64,000 bases of DNA from Exiguobacterium acetylicum (GTDB lineage: Bacteria; Bacillota; Bacilli; Exiguobacteriales; Exiguobacteriaceae). Positions 51,455-59,997 of this stretch are shown one piece after another. A model generated the notes under the pieces. That model saw only the letters and a list, made by a program, of their open reading frames with translations. It was not told where the DNA came from and ran no database searches. The stretch spans positions 2,935,001 through 2,999,000 of the forward strand of contig NZ_CP081878.1 of the NCBI RefSeq assembly GCF_022170825.1, given 5' to 3'. Position 1 is the stretch's first letter; every line of letters starts with the position of its first letter. The position numbers were made by a program, and so were the translations under genes.

Positions 51455-51475
51455 ACCATGTATTTGTAGCATGGT
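51455..51475 (+). promoter_or_regulatory. Inverted repeat over the promoter of the CMD gene
   Basis: ACCATG, 9 bases, CATGGT. It overlaps the -35 of the next promoter. Possible LysR or other operator. Confidence 0.4.
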
Positions 51476-51492
51476 ATTTCTTCCTTTACGAT
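51464..51492 (+). promoter_or_regulatory. Sigma-A promoter of the CMD gene
   Basis: TTGTAG, 17 bases, TACGAT. Confidence 0.45.
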
Positions 51493-51528
51493 AAGAACAT
51501 CGTTAAAAAAGAAAGGAAGTCCTTTACC

Positions 51529-51942
51529 ATGGCAACTCATTTTGAATCACGTCACGAAACAGGCGTCAAAAAACTCAGCGAATTCACAGACGCAAACGCT
51601 GCACAATCGACACATGATAAAATCTCTGAATCCCTGAAAGATATCGCTCCAGCAGTCGGTGAGTGGATCACAGATTTCGCATACGGTGAAGTTTACAGCC
51701 GCGATGGTCTCGTCAACCGTGACCGCGCGATCGTCACGATTGCTTCTCTCGTCACACAAGGTACAGAACCACAGCTCGCTCTCCACATTAACACTGGATT
51801 AACAGCTGGTTTAACAGGAAACGAAATCGTCGAAGCTATCATGCACCTTGTTCCTTACACTGGATTCCCACGTGTCTTGAACGCACTCGAAGTCGCGAAA
51901 GTCGTCTTCGCAGAACGAGGCGTCACAGTCGAAACTGAATAA
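51529..51942 (+). CDS. Carboxymuconolactone decarboxylase family protein
   Basis: A 137-residue AhpD/CMD-fold protein. 'GRDGLVNRDRAIVTIASLVTQGTE'-like sequence (residues ~62-84) and 'GLTGNEIVEAIMHLVPYTGFPRVLNALEVA' are the family core. The CxxC pair of peroxidase-type AhpD members is absent, so it is closer to true decarboxylase-like or cupin-less YurZ-type proteins. Function unknown. The ATG at 51529 has AAAGGA upstream. Confidence 0.88.
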   Translation: MATHFESRHETGVKKLSEFTDANAAQSTHDKISESLKDIAPAVGEWITDFAYGEVYSRDGLVNRDRAIVTIASLVTQGTEPQLALHINTGLTAGLTGNEIVEAIMHLVPYTGFPRVLNALEVAKVVFAERGVTVETE

Positions 51943-52018
51943 TCTACGCACGATTTGATTCAAAAAAGATGGGCATGACGCATTTTCGGGTATTTCCTTA
52001 ACAAAGGAGTGGTCGATT

Positions 52019-52612
52019 ATGCGTTATGCCCTTTTTGCAGATCTTCACAGCTCAGTAGCCGACACATCGGCTGTCCTAGCTGACATACGGCGGCTCGCTC
52101 CCGATGCGCGTCTGTTTTGTCTTGGTGATATTCACGAATGCCACGTCGGTAAAAAGCGAGCGAAGCGCTATTCCTTTGAATCGCTCTCCCTCGTCGTGAC
52201 GCTCGATGATGCTTTTTTAGAACTGATTGATTTTAAAACATTGCTTGGCAATCAAGAAGAACGCATCCTATCACTCGTTCCACCGCATCTGTCTCCTGTC
52301 ATCGATGCGTTACGCGATTGCCCTCGAAAACAACGTATCGAGGGAGCGCTATTGATGCATGGAGACCAATTAAGTTGGTCGCGTGATTTTTTGCCCGATC
52401 TGTCACAGCAACGCGAACCGTTACTCTTTTTTGGTCATAGTCATATCAGAGGTTTGTTTCAAAACGGGAATGCACTCCCTAGTCCATTACACGAACCCTT
52501 ATCGATCGCAGGAGAGCGTTATGCGGTCAATCTTGGACCTGTCGTCTTCGAACGGGAATGGTGTCTCTACGATACGGAGCAACAATCGATCGTATTCCAT
52601 CAGGCAAACTGA
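52019..52612 (+). CDS. Calcineurin-like metallophosphoesterase
   Basis: A 197-residue two-metal phosphoesterase. The motifs are in order: 'LFADLHSS', 'CLGDIHE', 'LLGNQEE', 'LMHGDQLSW' and 'FGHSHIRG'. The usual GDxxDR is altered to GDIHE and GNHE to GNQE, so metal binding or specificity may differ from typical members. It has its own ribosome site and a terminator after it. Confidence 0.87.
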   Translation: MRYALFADLHSSVADTSAVLADIRRLAPDARLFCLGDIHECHVGKKRAKRYSFESLSLVVTLDDAFLELIDFKTLLGNQEERILSLVPPHLSPVIDALRDCPRKQRIEGALLMHGDQLSWSRDFLPDLSQQREPLLFFGHSHIRGLFQNGNALPSPLHEPLSIAGERYAVNLGPVVFEREWCLYDTEQQSIVFHQAN

Positions 52613-52620
52613 GGCGATAC

Positions 52621-52660
52621 AACAAAAGCCGTCGGGCGCAAGGCTCGATGGCTTTTGTTC
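52621..52660. terminator. Bidirectional terminator after the phosphoesterase gene
   Basis: AACAAAAGCC-TCG/CGA-GGCTTTTGTT arms. It lies between convergent genes. Confidence 0.85.
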
Positions 52661-52674
52661 ATGCATCTTTAATA

Positions 52675-53280
52675 TCAGAGGTAACGGACAAGCGATGCTT
52701 TAACGACATCGACTTGTGTGAAGTTTGACTCTTCTGCAAAGGCTTCAATGACTTGACGGACATCACCTTGGCGACGAACGAAGCTCGTCGGAACTGGCGT
52801 CGTACCAACAAGTTGCTCATGCAGACTCGTTAATCGATGATCATCGATGATTGTCGTCATCAAATCAAGGAACAACAGAACGTGCAGACGGTTCAAATAA
52901 TCCCATGGTTTGTCTTCCGAACGGAATTCATTACGTGCAAGCCACTTTTTCAATCCAATCGCATCGATTTGACTCAATGTCTCTGTCGTGCGCGCTGACT
53001 TCCAAAGCGTCAACAGTTCGCCCAGTTTTTTACGCGTCTGTTTTTTACGCATGAAAAATTCAAAATTATCTTTCGTTCGTAATGCATCGCCTTCAATTGG
53101 AGCGATCAATTCTGCTTCTGGTGCCGTTACGAAGTCGTGAACGAAATCGACAGACTCTCCCGGTAACCACGCCGCGACTTTCCCGTGAAAATCAGCCATG
53201 AATGCGACCGTTTCCGCCAAAGGCTCCTGCTTCATCTGTGAAGCAGCTTGCTGTAATCGTTCTTTCGTTTCAGTCTTCAT
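52675..53280 (-). CDS. Unrecognised helical protein downstream of argS
   Basis: A 201-residue, helix-rich soluble protein without signal peptide or membrane span. No family is recognised. Possible features are an 'HDFV' acidic patch near residue 50 and a C-terminal 'NFTQVDVVKASLVRYL'. It starts 30 bases after argS on the same strand with no terminator between, so it is under the argS T-box and may serve arginine or translation physiology. Confidence 0.7.
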   Translation of the reverse strand: MKTETKERLQQAASQMKQEPLAETVAFMADFHGKVAAWLPGESVDFVHDFVTAPEAELIAPIEGDALRTKDNFEFFMRKKQTRKKLGELLTLWKSARTTETLSQIDAIGLKKWLARNEFRSEDKPWDYLNRLHVLLFLDLMTTIIDDHRLTSLHEQLVGTTPVPTSFVRRQGDVRQVIEAFAEESNFTQVDVVKASLVRYL

Positions 53281-53310
53281 AATCTACCTCTTCTTATTCG
53301 TGGATTGGTC

Positions 53311-54993
53311 TTACATTTCTTCTGGAGCGCCGACACCAAGTAAACGAAGACCTTCTGTCAAGACAATCGTGACAGACTTGACGAGTGCAAGACGTGATTG
53401 TTTTGCTGCGTCATCTTCGAGAACACGGACGTGCCCGTAGTATTTATTGAAGCTTTGTGCGAGATCTAAGACGTAACGGCTAATGATCGATGGTTCACGA
53501 CGCGCGAATGCCCGATCGATGACCGTTGAGAATTGGTTCAGCATCGATACGACACCCCATGCATGATCATCAGTACTGCCAGCGAATGGTGTCCCGTCAT
53601 AACCACCTTTACGGAGTAACGAGTGCGCACGGGCATTCGTATACTGGACGTATGGTCCTGTTTCACCTTCGAATTTCAACATATGCTCAAGATCAAACTC
53701 GATGTTGTTCATCCGTTCGTTCTTCAAGTCATGGAAGATGACCGCACCCACACCAACTTGACGAGCCGTTGCTTCTGCATTCGCTAGGTTCGGATTTTTT
53801 TCCGCGATGTTTTTCTTCGCGACGTCGATCGCTTCTTGTAGTACTTCTTCAAGCAAGACGATCCGACCTTTACGCGTCGACATTTTCTTTCCGTCTTTCA
53901 TGATTAAACCGAACGGTACATGGTGCATGCCGTCGACATTTTCAAATCCAAGCTTCTTCAGGACGGCAAACAATTGCTTGAAGTGAAGGGCTTGCTCGCC
54001 ACCAACGACATAGAACGCCTGTTCAAAACGGTATTTTTCAAGACGGTAGACAGCAGCTGCTAAATCGCGCGTTGCATAAAGTGTTGCGCCATCTTTCTTT
54101 TTGATCAAAGCAGGCGGCATACCTTCTGCTTCTAGGTCAACGACCATTGCCCCTTCTGATTCGACGAGGAGATTCTTTTCTTCGAGTAAATCGATGACGT
54201 GTTGCATCTTATCGTTGTAGAAGGCTTCTCCATTCAAGCTATCGAATTTGACGCCGAGCATGTCATAGACACGGTTGAATTCGACGAGGGAGACTTCGCG
54301 GAACCACGTCCAAAGCGTTGTCGCCTGCTCATCACCTTGTTCGAGTTTTTTGAACCAGAGACGTCCTTCATCCTCAAGTGCTGGATTCGTTTCCGCTTCT
54401 TCATGGAAGCGAACGTACAATTTCAACAATTCTTTGATTGGTTCTGCACGGACTGCTTCTTCCTCACCCCACATCGTGTAAGCCACCATCAATTTCCCAA
54501 ACTGTGTTCCCCAGTCTCCTAAATGGTTGACGCCGACGACATCATACCCTTTTTTACGTGAGATCTGGTTGAGCGCGTTCCCGATGACCGTTGAACGCAG
54601 GTGACCCATCGAGAATGGTTTCGCGATGTTTGGTGATGAGAAATCCGTGACGATCGTTTTTCCGTTCGCTTCACTTGATCCAAATGTTTCTTTTTCCGTC
54701 AGGACTTGGTTGACGATTTCTTGCGAGACGACCTCCCGGTTCAAGAAGACGTTGATGTAAGGACCTACGGCTTGAACGTTTGAGAACAACGGCGTGTCGA
54801 TTTTTTCTGCGAGGTCCGAAGCAATCATGTTTGGTGCTTTACGGAATGCTTTAGCGAGCATGAAGCATGGGAATGCCAGATCTCCATGATCTTCATGTTT
54901 TGGTTGCTCGATCAGTTGTTCGATTTGTTCAACCGATAAGGCACCTTCCATGACTTGATGTAACACTTCTGCATACTGCGCTTTATAACTCAT
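53311..54993 (-). CDS. argS: Arginyl-tRNA synthetase
   Basis: A 560-residue class I aminoacyl-tRNA synthetase charging tRNA-Arg. The additional N-terminal domain opens the protein. The HIGH-type motif is 'FSSPNIAKPFSMGHLRSTVIGNAL' (residues ~122-145), the KMSKS-type motif is 'GKKMSTRKGRIVLL', and the C-terminal anticodon-binding DALR domain ends with 'LVKSVTIVLTEGLRLLGVGAPEEM'. GGAGG before the ATG at 54993 sets the start. Transcription is controlled by a T-box leader. Confidence 0.98.
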   Translation of the reverse strand: MSYKAQYAEVLHQVMEGALSVEQIEQLIEQPKHEDHGDLAFPCFMLAKAFRKAPNMIASDLAEKIDTPLFSNVQAVGPYINVFLNREVVSQEIVNQVLTEKETFGSSEANGKTIVTDFSSPNIAKPFSMGHLRSTVIGNALNQISRKKGYDVVGVNHLGDWGTQFGKLMVAYTMWGEEEAVRAEPIKELLKLYVRFHEEAETNPALEDEGRLWFKKLEQGDEQATTLWTWFREVSLVEFNRVYDMLGVKFDSLNGEAFYNDKMQHVIDLLEEKNLLVESEGAMVVDLEAEGMPPALIKKKDGATLYATRDLAAAVYRLEKYRFEQAFYVVGGEQALHFKQLFAVLKKLGFENVDGMHHVPFGLIMKDGKKMSTRKGRIVLLEEVLQEAIDVAKKNIAEKNPNLANAEATARQVGVGAVIFHDLKNERMNNIEFDLEHMLKFEGETGPYVQYTNARAHSLLRKGGYDGTPFAGSTDDHAWGVVSMLNQFSTVIDRAFARREPSIISRYVLDLAQSFNKYYGHVRVLEDDAAKQSRLALVKSVTIVLTEGLRLLGVGAPEEM

Positions 54994-55028
54994 CTTTATT
55001 TCCTCCTGCTTCACTGATTTTTTGCAAT

Positions 55029-55280
55029 AAAAAACGCCCCTTGCGCCACGCGCAAAGAGACGGAATAACCGCGGTACCACTCTTCTTGGTGTCACTCGAC
55101 ACCCACCTTGTTCGGGGATAACGGGGTTCCCCCGGCTACGCCTTTTCCATCAGGAATCGGGCAGCGTCTCAGAAGTGCGTTTCACGACTGTTTCGTCCTC
55201 AGGCTTCCACCATTCCCTGATTCGCTAGTTGACGACAATCAACCGTTACTCTCTTCATCACCGACTGTATTTGATATCTT
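55029..55280 (-). promoter_or_regulatory. T-box riboswitch of argS
   Basis: Minus-strand leader with a long Stem I (about 55130-55265), a candidate specifier CGC (Arg) in its lower loop near 55180, the T-box core AGAGTGGTACCGCGG (55070-55084), and an intrinsic terminator at 55029-55063 ending in T6. Uncharged tRNA-Arg should pair with the T-box and allow readthrough into argS. It fills most of the 406-base gap between argS and the GGDEF gene. Confidence 0.95.
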
Positions 55281-55284
55281 TCAC

Positions 55285-55313
55285 ATTATACGCAATTCTT
55301 TCTTTTCTCTCAA
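55285..55313 (-). promoter_or_regulatory. Sigma-A promoter of the argS T-box leader
   Basis: TTGAGA, 17 bases, TATAAT on the minus strand. Confidence 0.85.
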
Positions 55314-55399
55314 CCTTATTTTTTTGGTAAATGCCTTATCAAAATTTCCACAATTCGGGTATAGGGATAAAAGATACTTCTCAGGGGGAGGGATGTTTC

Positions 55400-57076
55400 A
55401 TGCGCTACTATCAACACGTAGCCCGGGCGAGCTGGATCGTCTTCGGTCTCGTCGCTTTGACATTGTTATTGATTGGTATCGTTCATCCACCGACCTTCCA
55501 TCCTTCTGTCTCCATCATCAATACGCTTTACTTATTTGGACTCGTTCTCTTGTTTCAGTTCGATAATGTCCGCCGTGGCGGTATTTACTATACGTTCCAA
55601 GAAGGAATCATCTTATTTCTATTTTTAAATTACGGTTTAACATATGCCTTGATTTTGAGCCAAATTGGTATTCTCGTCTTTCAATTCATGTCTCACCGTA
55701 AAGCGATTCGCTGGAAACGTTTCGTGTACCTCTATCCGATCAACGCTCTATTTGACTTAGTCTACATCTCGCTTCCGGCATTTGCGTATTATGCACTCGG
55801 TGGTCCAATCGGCTCGAGTTTTACGTATACGAAAGCACTGATTCCTTTTAGCGGTTTTTTGATCACAGTCTTCCTTGTCTCTTACTTCCAATGTTTATTC
55901 GTTAATCGTTTCCTTTATTTGAAATATGATTGGCGACGTCTCGTCAAGCTTCAATCTCTCGTCTATGGAATCAGCATGTTAAGTGCTCTACTTGGCATCT
56001 GGTTTTATGATGAAAGCCCGCTTGTCGCAGCAACGGTGTCTGCCTTAATTCTCTTTTTATTCAAGCGTCTATTGCAAGAACGTGGGGATTCACTCGAAGC
56101 AAACGATAATGCCAAACGATTTGATGATGCGAAAGAACACTTATTGATTTCCCGCTTTGAACGAGAGACGATCGACTCGCTGCTCTTCGATTTAACACAT
56201 CTTTTATCTTTTTCAGAAGGGTGGATCTCGATTCAACAGCAACGGAAGCAAGTCATCTATAACATTCGAACGAAGCAGCCGATTGATGTGTTACCTCTGT
56301 TCCACTCACTGAAAGCTGACGATCTGCATACCCCAATCATTTATGGTCTTCGGTGCGACTGGGGAAATGATATTCAAATCGATTTACCTGTCGATCGCCA
56401 TTCGATGCTAGCCATTCCCTCGATTACAAGTGGAGAAGTCGATGTCTCGATCATCCTGTTCCATCAAGTCGCAGATGCCTATGACGCAACGAATGCTGAC
56501 GAATTATCCCGTTTACTCCGCATCTTTTGCCGTGTTTTAGAACGCTCTCGTGAAACGGTTCAGCTGTATACGGAAAGTCGGACGGATGCCTTGACTGAAT
56601 TACCAAATAGTCGTGCTTTTTACGAACACGGTCGGCAAGAATTTGCTGCTAGTACCTATCCGTTATCCGTCATTTTGTTCGATATCGATCATTTCAAACG
56701 AGTCAACGATACGTACGGTCACAAGGTAGGCGATCTTGTCCTCCGCGAACTCGGTCGACGCATCCAGGCGATTCAATTACAACAAGATGATGTCTTTGCT
56801 GCTCGTTATGGTGGGGAGGAATTCGTCCTTCTGTTGCGAAATGGTAGTCAAGAGGCTGCCATTCAGCTCGCTGAGACCGTTCGCCACACGGTCATGGATC
56901 GGCCCTTCCTCGTCGATGGTCATCGACTTTCGTTAACAGTCAGTCTTGGCATTGACACAGTGGACGAAAGGTATCAACGGACGTTCGAAGAATCGTTACG
57001 TCAAGCCGACCATGCGTTATATGTCGGTGGAAAACACAACGGACGTAATTGTACTGCACACTATGCAAATCTTTGA
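55400..57076 (+). CDS. Membrane diguanylate cyclase (GGDEF)
   Basis: A 558-residue protein: an N-terminal region of six to seven membrane segments (to ~225), a GAF-like middle, and a C-terminal GGDEF domain. The active loop is 'AARYGGEEFVLLLRNG' (GGEEF, active type), preceded by 'ILFDIDHFKRVNDTYGHKVGD'. The RxxD inhibitory site is replaced by a Gln/Asp-rich stretch, so product feedback is probably absent. It should make cyclic di-GMP from GTP in response to a membrane signal. GGAGGG seven bases upstream sets the ATG at 55400. Confidence 0.93.
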   Translation: MRYYQHVARASWIVFGLVALTLLLIGIVHPPTFHPSVSIINTLYLFGLVLLFQFDNVRRGGIYYTFQEGIILFLFLNYGLTYALILSQIGILVFQFMSHRKAIRWKRFVYLYPINALFDLVYISLPAFAYYALGGPIGSSFTYTKALIPFSGFLITVFLVSYFQCLFVNRFLYLKYDWRRLVKLQSLVYGISMLSALLGIWFYDESPLVAATVSALILFLFKRLLQERGDSLEANDNAKRFDDAKEHLLISRFERETIDSLLFDLTHLLSFSEGWISIQQQRKQVIYNIRTKQPIDVLPLFHSLKADDLHTPIIYGLRCDWGNDIQIDLPVDRHSMLAIPSITSGEVDVSIILFHQVADAYDATNADELSRLLRIFCRVLERSRETVQLYTESRTDALTELPNSRAFYEHGRQEFAASTYPLSVILFDIDHFKRVNDTYGHKVGDLVLRELGRRIQAIQLQQDDVFAARYGGEEFVLLLRNGSQEAAIQLAETVRHTVMDRPFLVDGHRLSLTVSLGIDTVDERYQRTFEESLRQADHALYVGGKHNGRNCTAHYANL

Positions 57077-57082
57077 AAGGTC

Positions 57083-57874
57083 GTGACTCTATTGTCAATT
57101 ACGGAAATTGAAATGATACTCCCCACGTCTCAAACTAACCGAACGATTCGGATTCATCGTCCAACACATCTCGATCCTGATGAAGCCCTACCAGTGATTT
57201 ATATGCACGATGGACAAAATGTCTTCAGTGGGGAGACTGCTTCGTTCGGAAAAGGCTGGGAAATTCATCTCGCACTCCAACAAACCCAAATTCCGGCAAT
57301 GGTCGTTGCCATCGATAGCCCCGAAGACGGAATGGATCGATACGATGATTACGCCCCTTGGAGTGACGAAGCTTTATTGATGCGGACGGCCTATCCCTCG
57401 CATCGGTCGTCAATCGGAGGCAACGGAAAAGTCTACATGGACTGGATCATCCGTGAACTGAAGCCATATATTGATGCCAATTATGCGACACGACCTGACG
57501 ATACGACGATGATCGGCAGCTCGATGGGTGGCGTCATTTCGCTCTATGGATTATTTGCGTATCCGGAAGTCATCACGCGCGTCGCTGCCCTGTCGACTGC
57601 CGGATGGGCAAACTTCTCCTCACTCCTTGAATTCATCGAGCGAAGCCCGTCTCTTTCTACTGATCATCGTTGTTACATGGATGTCGGTACGAAAGAAGTA
57701 AGTGGTCCGATGACCGAGACGGATTATCTACACACGAATGACGTTTTAGCACGAGCAGTCGCACAAAAACTCACTCAAAGTCGCTATACGATCATCCCGG
57801 AAGCGATTCATCATGAAACGGCATGGGCCAACCGTTTACCCGATATTTTGCGTTACTTATTTCCCTCCTCCTGA
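57083..57874 (+). CDS. Esterase-D-type alpha/beta hydrolase
   Basis: A 263-residue cytoplasmic hydrolase of the putative-esterase/enterochelin-esterase group. 'LPVIYMHDGQNVFSGETASFGKGWE' opens the core (residues ~36-60), the nucleophile elbow is 'MIGSSMGGVISLYGL', and the histidine lies in 'AIHHETAWANRLP'. GTG 57083 is very close to AAAGG; the TTG at 57092 is a possible alternative start. It lies six bases after the GGDEF gene and is probably co-transcribed. Confidence 0.88.
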   Translation: MTLLSITEIEMILPTSQTNRTIRIHRPTHLDPDEALPVIYMHDGQNVFSGETASFGKGWEIHLALQQTQIPAMVVAIDSPEDGMDRYDDYAPWSDEALLMRTAYPSHRSSIGGNGKVYMDWIIRELKPYIDANYATRPDDTTMIGSSMGGVISLYGLFAYPEVITRVAALSTAGWANFSSLLEFIERSPSLSTDHRCYMDVGTKEVSGPMTETDYLHTNDVLARAVAQKLTQSRYTIIPEAIHHETAWANRLPDILRYLFPSS

Positions 57875-57878
57875 ATAC

Positions 57879-57922
57879 AAAAAAAGCCAGGCGATTTCTA
57901 AAAAGAAATCATCTGGCTTTTT
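57879..57922. terminator. Bidirectional terminator after the esterase gene
   Basis: AAAAAGCCAG-GATTTCT/AGAAATC-CTGGCTTTTT arms with a short mismatch. Confidence 0.85.
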
Positions 57923-57932
57923 ACACGTTGCC

Positions 57933-58856
57933 TTATACCAATTCTTCTTGTTGCTCTTTTTCATAACGGTTACGCGGATGCTCCCGGCATTCATCAGAAC
58001 ATGAACGCATCACTTTTGGTTCACATTCTTCACAGCAGAAGTGCTGGCGATTACATTCCGGGTTTGCACAATTAACGTAGCGTGTCTCCGCTTTTCCGCA
58101 GTAATAACATTCTGAGACGACAGATGGATTGACGGCATTAACAGGAACTTGCACACGCTCATCAAAGACGTACAGTTCGCCTTCCCAATCTTCTCCTTGT
58201 GTCTGTTCATCTTTTCCGTACATGACGACTCCGCCTTTTAGGTGGAAGATATCATCACTTTGTTGCCGTTTCCGGAAGTACGCCGTGAATTTCTCACAAC
58301 GAACACCACCCGTACAATATGTGAGAACCTTTTTCCCTTCAAATAAATGCTCGTTCTCGTCGAGCCACTCTGGGAATTCCCGTGAAGCATCGACATCGAC
58401 TTTTACGGCATTCTTGAAGTGTCCGAGGTCGTATTCATAGTTGTTTCGTACATCGAGAATGACGACGTCATCTTGTTTCATCATTTCTTTCCACTCTGCT
58501 GGTTCAAGGTACGCAGCGTGTTCTTGTGGTACGTTGAATTCGTCCTCAAAACGCCATGTGACGAGTTCTTTTTTGTAGCGGACGAACGTTTTTTTGAAGG
58601 CATGTTCTTCAACTTCATCGATTTTGAATTCGATGTCAGCGAATCGTGGATCCGCCGTCAAATCCTTCATGTATTGTTCCGTCTGTTCGACCGTTCCAGA
58701 AAGTGTACCGTTGATTCCTTCTGGTGCGATCAAAATCCGCCCTTTAATACCGAGCTCTTTACAGTAGGAAAGATGCTCTTTCGTCAGTTGTTCCGCATTT
58801 TCAATCGGAACATACTTATAAAATAATAGTACGCGATAAGGTTTCATATTCCTCAT
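57933..58856 (-). CDS. trhO: tRNA uridine(34) hydroxylase TrhO (rhodanese family)
   Basis: A 307-residue protein of the YceA/YbfQ/TrhO family that makes 5-hydroxyuridine at the tRNA wobble position. The N-terminal 'LLFYKYVPIENAEQL' and 'RILIAPEGINGTLSGT' form the extra domain, and the rhodanese loop is 'LTYCTGGVRCEKFTAYF'. The C-terminal end carries cysteine clusters ('CYYCGKAETRYVNCANPECN', 'CCEECEPK'), probably zinc sites. ATG codons at 58856 and 58847 are both possible. A structured leader precedes it. Confidence 0.92.
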   Translation of the reverse strand: MRNMKPYRVLLFYKYVPIENAEQLTKEHLSYCKELGIKGRILIAPEGINGTLSGTVEQTEQYMKDLTADPRFADIEFKIDEVEEHAFKKTFVRYKKELVTWRFEDEFNVPQEHAAYLEPAEWKEMMKQDDVVILDVRNNYEYDLGHFKNAVKVDVDASREFPEWLDENEHLFEGKKVLTYCTGGVRCEKFTAYFRKRQQSDDIFHLKGGVVMYGKDEQTQGEDWEGELYVFDERVQVPVNAVNPSVVSECYYCGKAETRYVNCANPECNRQHFCCEECEPKVMRSCSDECREHPRNRYEKEQQEELV

Positions 58857-58873
58857 TAGCCCCCATGTCAGTT

Positions 58874-58941
58874 TTTTGCAGTAAAACGAACGTTGGCAAA
58901 CGAAGCGTCTAGCTATTGACTAGCTGGGAACGCCTGCAAAA
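58874..58941 (-). promoter_or_regulatory. Three-way-junction leader of trhO
   Basis: On the minus-strand RNA, TTTTGCAG pairs with CTGCAAAA (58934-58941 with 58874-58881). Inside lie a compound hairpin GCGT-AGCTA/TAGCT-ACGC with CT/GGGA-type internal loop (58905-58933) and a small hairpin CGTT/AACG (58885-58900). No named riboswitch class fits. It is a candidate cis-regulatory RNA. Confidence 0.5.
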
Positions 58942-58956
58942 CGCACCCATTTAAGT

Positions 58957-58985
58957 ATAATACCAACTCCCTTTCGAATGTACAA
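58957..58985 (-). promoter_or_regulatory. Sigma-A promoter of trhO
   Basis: TTGTAC, 17 bases, TATTAT on the minus strand, about 95 bases before the gene, so the leader is transcribed. Confidence 0.7.
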
Positions 58986-59085
58986 TCCACAATTCCTGAA
59001 TCCCTTTCAAGGAATTTCATTCCCTTTCTGAATCAGAAAGAGGTAAAATAAAACTCAGTAGTACATCTTGCAAGGAGGATTCCGA

Positions 59086-59733
59086 ATGCTCCACACACTT
59101 CGTGACTGGATCGAGCAGATGATCTTCTTTCTCCAAGACTTACCTGGAGGAGCTGCCACCGGTTTAATTGCCCCGTTTCTTGAGTCTCTATTTCCTTTCC
59201 TGCCACTCGTCCTGATCATTTCCGCGAACGCGGCAACCTATGGTTTTGGTATGGGTGTTCTCGTATCATGGGTCGGGAGCATGCTTGGATCACTCGTCGT
59301 CTTCGCTTGTATTCGCTATTTGTTCCGGCGTCCGGTCACGCGTTGGCTTGAAAAACATCATGGTGCTCAACAATGGATCGAACGCGTTCGTCACATGAGT
59401 CCGATCTCACTGGGATTCTTTTTCTCGCTTCCGTTCATGCCCGCGTTCATCATCACGTCCATTTCCGCCATGATTCAATTATCACTGCGGACGTACTTGA
59501 TCGCTGCCGGTGCCGGTCGCTTGATCGTCGTGATCATCTTTTCGCTGATTGGCAAGGAATGGTCAACGTTCCTCGAGCGTCCGATGCGTCTTGTTCTTCT
59601 ATTTTTGATCTTACTCGCCATCTGGGGAGTCAGTCGTGGGACAGAAGAATGGTTGAAGCGTCGCGCGCTCTCAAAACGTGCAGATCATTTACGGGAAATC
59701 GAAGATAAGATCGAACGTCCATCTGAAAAATGA
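59086..59733 (+). CDS. TVP38/TMEM64 (DedA-like) membrane protein
   Basis: A 215-residue protein with five to six hydrophobic segments. 'GLIAPFLESLFPFLPLVLIISANAATYGFGMGVLVSW' (residues ~25-60), 'GSMLGSLVVFACIRYLFRRP' and 'GFFFSLPFMPAFIITSISAMIQLS' match the SNARE-associated/TVP38 group, which includes undecaprenyl-phosphate and lipid scramblases. The C-terminal tail is charged and cytoplasmic. GGAGG seven bases upstream sets the ATG at 59086. Confidence 0.85.
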   Translation: MLHTLRDWIEQMIFFLQDLPGGAATGLIAPFLESLFPFLPLVLIISANAATYGFGMGVLVSWVGSMLGSLVVFACIRYLFRRPVTRWLEKHHGAQQWIERVRHMSPISLGFFFSLPFMPAFIITSISAMIQLSLRTYLIAAGAGRLIVVIIFSLIGKEWSTFLERPMRLVLLFLILLAIWGVSRGTEEWLKRRALSKRADHLREIEDKIERPSEK

Positions 59734-59735
59734 CT

Positions 59736-59770
59736 CAAGCCTGTCTATGATTTCATAGACGGGCTTTTTT
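59736..59770 (+). terminator. Terminator after the TVP38-like gene
   Basis: AAGCC-GTCTATGA/TCATAGAC-GGCTT arms followed by T6. Confidence 0.9.
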
Positions 59771-59861
59771 AATCTATTCTCGTTTTTCTACTAATAGGTC
59801 TTTTGAATCATTTTCCAATATAATTAATATATAAAAATAACGTTCAAACAATGTTCAATAT

Positions 59862-59875
59862 TGAAAACGCTTACA
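59862..59875 (+). promoter_or_regulatory. CcpA cre site
   Basis: TGAAAACGCTTACA matches the cre consensus TGWAANCGNTNWCA at every position. It overlaps a possible -35 (TTGAAA at 59861) and lies 123 bases before the acetate-transport operon, implying glucose repression. Confidence 0.8.
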
Positions 59876-59997
59876 TTAAATTGGTATGACCAATACTAAT
59901 ATAGTAATGAGCTTTTTCTCTTAAAAATTAGGATAGCTTTTCCAGAAACGACATCCTTATAATGAATTTACATTCATTTCTTGAAGGAGGCGTCCTC

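Noticed and set aside
51990-52010. Sigma-B promoter before the phosphoesterase gene (GGGTAT)
   Set aside because: No matching -35 element.
55360-55380. Sigma-B promoter before the GGDEF gene (GGGTAT)
   Set aside because: No GTTT-type -35 lies at 12-15 bases.
55108-55566. A 152-codon open frame on the plus strand across the argS leader
   Set aside because: It runs opposite a clear T-box and its promoter and overlaps the GGDEF gene out of frame.
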